Of a stretch of DNA of 39,035 bases, positions 33,429 to 39,035 are shown one piece after another. Every line of letters begins with the position of its first letter. The stretch's first letter is position 1. The stretch comes from Paenibacillus sp. Root444D2 (GTDB taxonomy: Bacteria; Bacillota; Bacilli; Paenibacillales; NBRC-103111). Both the position numbers and the translations under genes were made by a program. The stretch is from contig NZ_LMEO01000002.1 of the NCBI RefSeq assembly GCF_001426375.1, positions 1 to 39,035 on the forward strand. Direction: 5' to 3'. Under the pieces are notes generated by a model. That model did not search any database, was not told the origin of the DNA, and saw only the letters and a program-made list of their open reading frames with translations.

Positions 33429-34637
33429 TCATGGAAACAGTTTCCGGTAAACAGACTTCATCGATTCCAAGTCCATCGGCTTTGGATTATTATTTAAAAG
33501 CCTGGTGACCTTTGATGCAGCGATCGCCAGATCTTCCACATCCCGTTCCGTAATGCCGAATTCACGCAAATTTTGCGGGATATGCATCTCTGATGTCCAC
33601 TCAAAAATCTGCTCGATCACCCGTTCAGATGAGTCCCTCCCTCCCCCTTTTTCCACCTGCAGTCCCATGGCATGGGCTACATTTCCAAGCCGCCCAGATA
33701 TGGCATCCATATTATAGGCCATGACATGCGGCAGCAGCATTGAATTGGCGACTCCGTGCGAAATGTTGAACTTGCCCCCGAGCGGATAAGCGAGCGCATG
33801 TACGGCTGCTGTGCCTGCCGCACTCAGTGCCATGCCTCCGTACATCGATCCGAGCAGCATTTTCTCCCTCGCTCCGAGATCCGAGCCATTATGATAGGCA
33901 TGAACCAGACTGTCTGCAATCAAGCGTATGGATTCCAAAGCAAACGTGTCGCTTATCGGGTTGGCTTTATTCGATATATACGATTCCAAGGCATGTGTAA
34001 AAGCATCCATTCCTGTTGCTGCCGTAATCGGTTGCGGCAGGCTTACCGTCAAAACAGGATCGATAATGACCAGTTTGGGCAGCAAGTGTCTGCTAATCAC
34101 ACCGACCTTCAACTGTTCCTCGGGAACGGTTACAATCGCATTGGGCGTCACTTCGGAACCGGTTCCCGAAGTCGTCGGCACTAGAACTGTCGGGATGCCC
34201 GGTTGCGAAACGAGATCGGTGCCGATTAAGCTCTGCACGTCCGTTGGATTAGTCAGCAAAATGGAAAATATTTTCGTAGCATCGAGAACGCTTCCTCCAC
34301 CAATGCCTATTAACAAATCCATAGGTTCTGCGGATATATTAGCGAATACTGCGCGTATATTTTCAACCGTCGGTTCCGGCTTCACCTCCGTTATACAACG
34401 GCTGGATATACCCGCTTGCTTGAGCTCGACGCCGATTTGCTCGATAACCCCCAGCGCTACTATAGAAGGCTGTGTAACGATCACCGCATGCCGAAATTCG
34501 CCGAGCAACTTGATTCGCGGAATCAGTTGGGCGATGGTATTACATCCAGCGACAATGCTGCCAGCTGTCTGAAACATGTACGGATTGGATACATAATCGG
34601 CTTTCACTTTAGTCCCCCTTCCGAACGAAACTTCCAT
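33429..34637 (-). CDS. Iron-containing alcohol dehydrogenase (lactaldehyde reductase/1,2-propanediol type possible)
   Basis: A 402-residue group III alcohol dehydrogenase. The cofactor motif is GIGGGSVLDATK. The TTSGTGSEVTPNAIV segment and metal ligands in GMDAFTHALESY (Asp, His) and VHALAYPLGGKFNISHG (two His) are all present. The N-terminus is about 15 residues longer than usual. The chosen ATG follows a G-rich stretch 4 bp away; the downstream ATG at MFQTAG is an alternative. In a deoxy-sugar locus the obvious role is reduction of L-lactaldehyde, the three-carbon product of fucose and rhamnose breakdown, to 1,2-propanediol. Many other alcohols are possible. It is separated from the kinase by a gap of about 316 bp containing palindromes, so it may be a separate transcript. 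Confidence 0.9.
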   Translation of the reverse strand: MEVSFGRGTKVKADYVSNPYMFQTAGSIVAGCNTIAQLIPRIKLLGEFRHAVIVTQPSIVALGVIEQIGVELKQAGISSRCITEVKPEPTVENIRAVFANISAEPMDLLIGIGGGSVLDATKIFSILLTNPTDVQSLIGTDLVSQPGIPTVLVPTTSGTGSEVTPNAIVTVPEEQLKVGVISRHLLPKLVIIDPVLTVSLPQPITAATGMDAFTHALESYISNKANPISDTFALESIRLIADSLVHAYHNGSDLGAREKMLLGSMYGGMALSAAGTAAVHALAYPLGGKFNISHGVANSMLLPHVMAYNMDAISGRLGNVAHAMGLQVEKGGGRDSSERVIEQIFEWTSEMHIPQNLREFGITERDVEDLAIAASKVTRLLNNNPKPMDLESMKSVYRKLFP

Positions 34638-34811
34638 AATTCCCCCCCATCCTACGCCCGCTTACAGGCGATGTCAATGCAGCTGTAAGTTGAAGATGCA
34701 ATCGCCCTATATATCGGATTCAATCCCCCCCTCAGTAGGAAGAAGTATGATAGTAATCTTAAAATAAGTTACATCTGTCACAAGTTCTAACTACAGTTGA
34801 GGAGTGTGAAA
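34638..34811. promoter_or_regulatory. Divergent promoter region between the minus- and plus-strand blocks
   Basis: The gap must hold promoters for both directions. On the minus strand, TTGACA-N17-TAGGAT is a reasonable -35/-10 pair, but it ends so close to the dehydrogenase ATG that little leader would remain. On the plus strand, TATGAT (34746-34751) is a good -10 candidate without a good -35. The ten bases TCGCCCTATA (34702-34711, plus) match the proximal half-site before the GH78 operon exactly, but the spacing to the -10 box does not fit the other three promoters. Confidence 0.4.
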
Positions 34812-35819
34812 ATGATGAATATTGGGCCCTATGTAACACCATATAAATTGGGTAGACCGGTGCTTGTCGGATCCGGTATCCCTGGTCATTTTGATGAACG
34901 TGCTGTTGATTGCCCCTTTGTCTTTCAACATAACGATAAGTTTTACATGATGTATGTAGGGTTTGACGGTACGGGTTATCAAACAGCCTTGGCCACAAGC
35001 AAAGACCTTTTACACTGGGATCACCTAAGTGTGATTTTACGACGAGATGAAGGTTCAGGCTGGGATTCGAAAAATATAGCAGGAACATGGATCTTGAAGG
35101 AAAATCAGATCGATGCTCCTCCAATGCTTAAGAAATGGAACAACAAATACTGGCTGCTCTATCACGCCTATCCGGAGTTCGGGTACGAAGAAGGTTCGGC
35201 AAAAATCGGAATCGCATGGACGGAAGATGAACAATTGCTGGAATGGCATAGATGCCCTGATCCGATTCTAACCCCGGAGGCAGGCGCAGATTGGGAAAAA
35301 GGCGGTTTATACAAAGAATGCCTAATTGAGCATGAAGGCACTTTCTATTTGTTTTATAATGCCAAAAACACGAATAAGGGGAAATGGATCGAACAAACGG
35401 GCGTTGCTCTCTCCACAGACCTGATTGAGTGGCAGAGATACGAGCAAAACCCCATATTACGTGTCTCTCCGGAAAGATGGGACTCTGGTTTTGTCAGCGA
35501 CCCTTGTGTTTTACAGGATAAAGACCAATGGGTTATGTATTTCTTTGGCTATAATTACAAGCAAGCACAAGAAGGGATTGCGCTTTCGCAGGATCTTTTA
35601 CATTGGGACAAATATCCCGATCCGATCATTCGGGTTGGAGAAGAGGGAACCATCGATTCCATTTTTGCCCATAAGCCTTCCGTCATTACGCATAATGGCG
35701 TGCTATATCACTTCTATTGCTCCTGCAGACTCTATAAGGAAGGCGATCCGACAAAAAATTACGGTAAAGAGTTCCGAACGATCAGCGTGGCCGCCTCGCA
35801 AGATATCTTTCGACAATGA
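34812..35819 (+). CDS. Five-bladed beta-propeller glycosidase (GH43/GH130/GH32-like)
   Basis: Repeated blade motifs are visible: SKDLLHWDHLSVILR, LLEWHRCPDPIL, STDLIEWQRYEQNPIL and SQDLLHWDKYPDPIIR. Each blade ends with a Trp-containing strand, as in GH43, GH32 and GH130 propellers. Asp residues in DERAVDCPFVF and FVSDPCVL and the Glu in YKECLIEHEG are candidate catalytic residues. The protein has 335 residues, a single propeller, and no signal peptide. The ATG at 34812 has GGAG 7 bp upstream. It is followed 37 bp later by a GH78 rhamnosidase gene in the same direction, and the pair is divergent from the catabolic block. I cannot say whether it is a hydrolase or a phosphorylase. Confidence 0.82.
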   Translation: MMNIGPYVTPYKLGRPVLVGSGIPGHFDERAVDCPFVFQHNDKFYMMYVGFDGTGYQTALATSKDLLHWDHLSVILRRDEGSGWDSKNIAGTWILKENQIDAPPMLKKWNNKYWLLYHAYPEFGYEEGSAKIGIAWTEDEQLLEWHRCPDPILTPEAGADWEKGGLYKECLIEHEGTFYLFYNAKNTNKGKWIEQTGVALSTDLIEWQRYEQNPILRVSPERWDSGFVSDPCVLQDKDQWVMYFFGYNYKQAQEGIALSQDLLHWDKYPDPIIRVGEEGTIDSIFAHKPSVITHNGVLYHFYCSCRLYKEGDPTKNYGKEFRTISVAASQDIFRQ

Positions 35820-35856
35820 ATTCCAATTAGAGGATGGTTAAAAGGAGACTCAAACG

Positions 35857-38526
35857 ATGCAACTGGACGAAATGTTTGTTGAAAGCAAAATATGCCCTAT
35901 TGGGGTCGATGTCACACGTCCTGCTTTCGGCTGGAGCTTCAAATCTGGTCTTGTTCGCTCGCAAATGCAAACAGCCTACCGGATCGTGGTGTCAACCGAG
36001 GAGGACTGTGTGCAGCGCTTCATATGGGATAGCGGGAAAATGGCAAGCAGGAAAAACGTACATATTCTATATGAAGGCCCTCTGCTACAATCCCGTACTC
36101 GCTATTATTGGAGGCTTCAGTTTTGGGATCAAACCGATCAGATGACAGAAAGTCCGGTATCATGGTGGGAAATGGGACTTTTAAAAGAAAGCGATTGGGC
36201 AGCCCGCTGGATTGGTGAACCTGACGGAGAGCCGCAGGAACATGCTTCGCTTCCTTTGTTCCGATATGAATTCAACCTAGATAAATCTGTGGAAAGAGCA
36301 AGAGCTTACATATGCGGTTTGGGACAATACGAGCTTCGGTTAAACGGAAACAAGGTCAGCGATCATGTGCTTACGCCCGGATGGACTAACTTTGACAAAA
36401 CTTGTCTCTACTGTGTTTACGACGTGACGGACGAAGTGAAAAAAGGAGCTAACGCGGTGGGCGTTATGCTCGGGAACGGGTTTTTCAACGTGACAGGCGG
36501 CCGTTACAGCAAATTCAAACATTCCTTTGGTACCCCGAGATGTATGATTCAGCTCGAAATCACGCATACCGATGGAACGATCGTCACGATTGCCAGTAAT
36601 CAGGACTGGGAAACCTCAGCGGGACCGATCACCTTTTCATGCATATATGGAGGTGAGGACTTTGACGCGCGCCGTGTGCAAGCGGGTTGGGATTTGCCCG
36701 GTTTCACGGAACGCGAAGCCTGGGGATACGTTGCCGAAGTTGCCCCGCCTGTTGGAAAACTGAAATCACAAGCGCTTTCTCCTTTGAAAGTCATGCAGAC
36801 CTTCAAACCAGTGAGCATATCGCAACCTACGCCAGGCGTGTACGTCGCCGATTTCGGGCAAAACTTTTCAGGATGGGTTGAAATATCCGTTGTTGGTCAG
36901 GAAGGTTCCAAAATCACCTTATCCCCAGCAGAACTATTGAAGGATGATGGTACGGCCAATCAAAAATGGACCGGTTCCCCCTACAGATTTTCCTACATCC
37001 TGAAAGGAAACGGAGAAGAAATCTGGTCGCCTCGGTTCAGCTATTACGGTTTTCGTTATGTACAAATCGAAGGCGCTATTCCCGCAGATTCGTTAGGGCG
37101 GCTCCCAACGGACTGTCCCGTTCTTGTCAGCATTGAGGGACAGATGATCTATCCAGATACGAGGGTTTCAGGAAGATTCGAAAGCTCAAATGTTATGCTG
37201 AACCGGACGCAGAAGATCATTAATCAAGCGATTCTTAGCAACATGAAAAGCCTATTTACGGATTGTCCCCATCGAGAAAAGCTCGGATGGTTGGAACAAG
37301 TCCATCTGATGGGTCCCGCCGTAGCATTCAATTATCAGATTGAACCCTTGTTAACGAAAACGATGGAAGACATCAGGGATGCCCAACTCCCCAGCGGGAT
37401 GGTGCCGACGACGGCACCCGAATACGTCGTGTTTTCCGATAAGTGGCGCTGTTTCCGCGACTCCGTCTCGTGGGGCGGCGCGTATGTGCTGACAGGTTGG
37501 AACCTATTTCGTATGTACGGCAACACTCGGATCTTGGCCGAGCATTATGAGGGTATGAAAGCGTATATCGATTACGTGACTGAAAGCTCCGATCATTTAA
37601 TCGTTAGTCAAGGGCTTGGTGATTGGTATGATGTCGGGGAAAACGGACCCGGATTTGCGCAAAACACGCCTGTCTCTCATACTGAAACAGCGATGTTTTA
37701 CCATATCGTAGATATTTTCACACAAATCGCATGCTTGTTAAACAACAACCAGGACGCCGTCAACTACGCAGCTCTGCGGGAGAAGATCAAATCGGCGTTT
37801 AATGACGCATTTTTTGAACGGGAAACATCCAGTTATGCGACAGGCAGTCAAACCTCGAACGCCATGCCGCTTGTATTGGGGCTTGTCGATGAGCCGTATA
37901 AGGAAAGCGTACTATCCCAAGTGATCGAAGACATTCGTCTGCATGGTTATCATACGACAGCTGGCGATGTCGGGCATCGTTATGTGCTGCTTGCACTCGC
38001 GCTGAATGGCCGTTCGGACATCATCTACGAAATGACTCGACAAACCGATCATCCGAGCTACGGATATCAAATCGCGCACGGTGCGACGACGTTGACGGAA
38101 GCGTGGGACGGTCCGACCGTTGGCAAATCGCAAAACCATTTTATGCTCGGTCACTTGGAGGAATGGTTATACGTCGGCTTGGCTGGAATCGATTATCGAT
38201 ATGACCCTGCCTTTGAAAGTTATAAGGTGACAATTAAACCGGCAATACCCCCAGGATTGGAAGAAGTCAAGGCTGAGCACTGGCTGCCCGTCGGATGTTT
38301 GCGTGTAGTTTGGAAGCGAACTTCCCATCATCAGTTGATGTTAAACGTGGTCATGCCAGCGAATTGTTCGGGTATTGTCTATGTCCCGGCGATATCCATG
38401 GATACGATTACAGAAAACGGATCTATGATTGAGAAAGCAAACTGCGTCGAGATCATCGGTTATGAAGCTGGTTATGCCGTCCTTCGCGTTTCTTCGGGAC
38501 AGTACTGTTTTAATAGTGAAATATAA
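35857..38526 (+). CDS. GH78-family alpha-L-rhamnosidase, second copy with variant active-site loop
   Basis: An 889-residue GH78 enzyme. It has the N-terminal Ig-like domain (FIWDSGKMAS, TRYYWRLQFWDQ), beta-sandwich domains (GLGQYELRLNG, GVYVADFGQNFSGWV) and the helical barrel. It lacks the TDCPQRDERLGWTGD form seen in the copy at 25260-27968 and has TDCPHREKLGWLEQ instead, one residue shorter and with the Asp after LGW replaced. The downstream Glu is kept in MLGHLEEWLYVGLAG. This marks a different GH78 subgroup, probably with another linkage or aglycone preference. There is no signal peptide. GGAG lies 9 bp before the ATG. No intrinsic terminator was seen after the stop; the tandem repeat array begins 25 bp later. 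Confidence 0.93.
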   Translation: MQLDEMFVESKICPIGVDVTRPAFGWSFKSGLVRSQMQTAYRIVVSTEEDCVQRFIWDSGKMASRKNVHILYEGPLLQSRTRYYWRLQFWDQTDQMTESPVSWWEMGLLKESDWAARWIGEPDGEPQEHASLPLFRYEFNLDKSVERARAYICGLGQYELRLNGNKVSDHVLTPGWTNFDKTCLYCVYDVTDEVKKGANAVGVMLGNGFFNVTGGRYSKFKHSFGTPRCMIQLEITHTDGTIVTIASNQDWETSAGPITFSCIYGGEDFDARRVQAGWDLPGFTEREAWGYVAEVAPPVGKLKSQALSPLKVMQTFKPVSISQPTPGVYVADFGQNFSGWVEISVVGQEGSKITLSPAELLKDDGTANQKWTGSPYRFSYILKGNGEEIWSPRFSYYGFRYVQIEGAIPADSLGRLPTDCPVLVSIEGQMIYPDTRVSGRFESSNVMLNRTQKIINQAILSNMKSLFTDCPHREKLGWLEQVHLMGPAVAFNYQIEPLLTKTMEDIRDAQLPSGMVPTTAPEYVVFSDKWRCFRDSVSWGGAYVLTGWNLFRMYGNTRILAEHYEGMKAYIDYVTESSDHLIVSQGLGDWYDVGENGPGFAQNTPVSHTETAMFYHIVDIFTQIACLLNNNQDAVNYAALREKIKSAFNDAFFERETSSYATGSQTSNAMPLVLGLVDEPYKESVLSQVIEDIRLHGYHTTAGDVGHRYVLLALALNGRSDIIYEMTRQTDHPSYGYQIAHGATTLTEAWDGPTVGKSQNHFMLGHLEEWLYVGLAGIDYRYDPAFESYKVTIKPAIPPGLEEVKAEHWLPVGCLRVVWKRTSHHQLMLNVVMPANCSGIVYVPAISMDTITENGSMIEKANCVEIIGYEAGYAVLRVSSGQYCFNSEI

Positions 38527-38550
38527 CATTTCACAGGTCCGTTCTTTTCT

Positions 38551-39035
38551 CGTTTGTAAGATTGAAAAACATCGTTACATAAGCGCTTCCGCTTTCCCTA
38601 GCGTCTGTAACGATGAAAAACAACCTTACAGCCTCTGTAACGATGAAAAACAACCTTACAGCCTTGCTCACTTTACAAATCTGCCTTCTTCTTCGTCTGT
38701 AAGATTGAAAAACATCGTTACATACGCTCTTCCGGTTCCCCTAGCGTCTGTAACGATGAAAAACAACCTTACAGACGCGCTCACTTCACAAATCCGCCCT
38801 TTTCTCGTCTGCAAGATTGGAAAACATCGTTACAGACGCGCTTCCGCTTTCACTAGCGTCTGTAACGATGAAAAACAACCTTACAGCCTCGCTCACTTCA
38901 CAAATCTGCTCTCTTCTCGTCTGCAAGACTGAAAAACATCGTTACAGACGCGCTTCCGCTTCCCCTAGCGTCTGTAACGATGAAAAACAACCTTACAGCC
39001 TCGCTCACTTTACAAATCTGCCTTCTTCTTCGTCT
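38551..39035 (+). repeat. Tandem array of about 112-bp units with alternating palindromic cores
   Basis: Two related cores alternate. Core A (TGTAAGATTG-AAAAA-CATCGTTACA type) lies at 38551, 38694, 38806 and 38918, and a new copy begins at 39031. Core B (CTGTAACGATG-AAAAA-CAACCTTACAG type) lies at 38605, 38635, 38748, 38860 and 38972. Spacing is 112-113 bp except the first unit, which carries an extra 30-bp copy of core B. In the third unit, CATCGTTACAGACGC (38825-38839) and GCGTCTGTAACGATG (38856-38870) are perfect 15-bp inverted arms around a 16-base loop. The array runs off the window edge. An open frame through it is a by-product of the repeats. Its function is unknown. Confidence 0.9.

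Noticed and set aside
33928..34572. 214-codon plus-strand open frame
   Set aside because: Antisense to the iron alcohol dehydrogenase, which has all family motifs.
38429..38932. 167-codon open frame on the plus strand
   Set aside because: It starts inside the GH78 gene and then runs through the tandem repeats. The predicted peptide is just the translated repeat, with no ribosome site.
38551..39035. Possible CRISPR array
   Set aside because: The period is about 112 bp, the stretches between cores are themselves repeated rather than unique, and no cas gene is nearby. It is a tandem palindromic repeat.

Overview
The window looks like part of a Paenibacillaceae (Paenibacillus/Cohnella-type) chromosome. 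Reasons, by inference: strong GGAGG ribosome-binding sites, GTG/TTG starts, a sugar ABC importer with a very large binding protein, and many GH78/GH95/GH29-type enzymes. It holds 22 convincing genes, 20 on the minus strand and 2 on the plus strand. No rRNA, tRNA, CRISPR array, transposase or phage gene was found. Together the genes form one carbohydrate-utilisation locus for importing and dismantling a glycan rich in deoxy-sugars (fucose or L-galactose, and rhamnose).

Layout in minus-strand transcription order. (A) 34637-28166, catabolic block: iron alcohol dehydrogenase, acid-sugar kinase (DUF1537), PdxA-type dehydrogenase, two dihydrodipicolinate-synthase-family aldolases and an SGNH esterase, closed by a terminator at 28113-28149. 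(B) 27968-17040, glycosidase block: GH78, an SDR dehydrogenase, GH29, a 913-codon orphan predicted glycosidase, GH95 and a sialidase-like propeller. (C) 16929-12759: an MGH1-type glycosidase, a second sialidase-like propeller and an AraC-type regulator, closed by a terminator at 12711-12747. An alpha/beta hydrolase follows. (D) 11554-257: ABC ATPase, binding protein, two permeases, two DUF5060/DUF4038-type proteins and a second GH95, closed by a terminator at 205-235. A plus-strand pair (34812-38526: GH43/GH130-like propeller and a second GH78) is divergent from block A.

Only the binding protein has a visible signal peptide, so the enzymes appear cytoplasmic. The likely scheme is that oligosaccharides are captured outside, imported by the ABC system, stripped by exo-glycosidases and esterases, and the released sugars or sugar acids oxidised and split by the dehydrogenases, kinase/PdxA pair and aldolases. 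The enzyme mix recalls rhamnogalacturonan-II side chains or a bacterial exopolysaccharide. That is a hypothesis: no backbone depolymerase is present.

The most striking non-coding signal is a shared promoter design in front of blocks B, C and D: CCTATA, 16 bp, a second half-site (CCTATA in two of three), 20 bp, then a -10 box. The 22-bp half-site spacing suits an AraC-family dimer, so the regulator at 12759-13649 is the natural candidate and would activate its own operon. The right edge carries a tandem array of about 112-bp units with perfect 15-bp inverted repeats. A 15-bp piece of the same repeat lies at the left edge (87-101).
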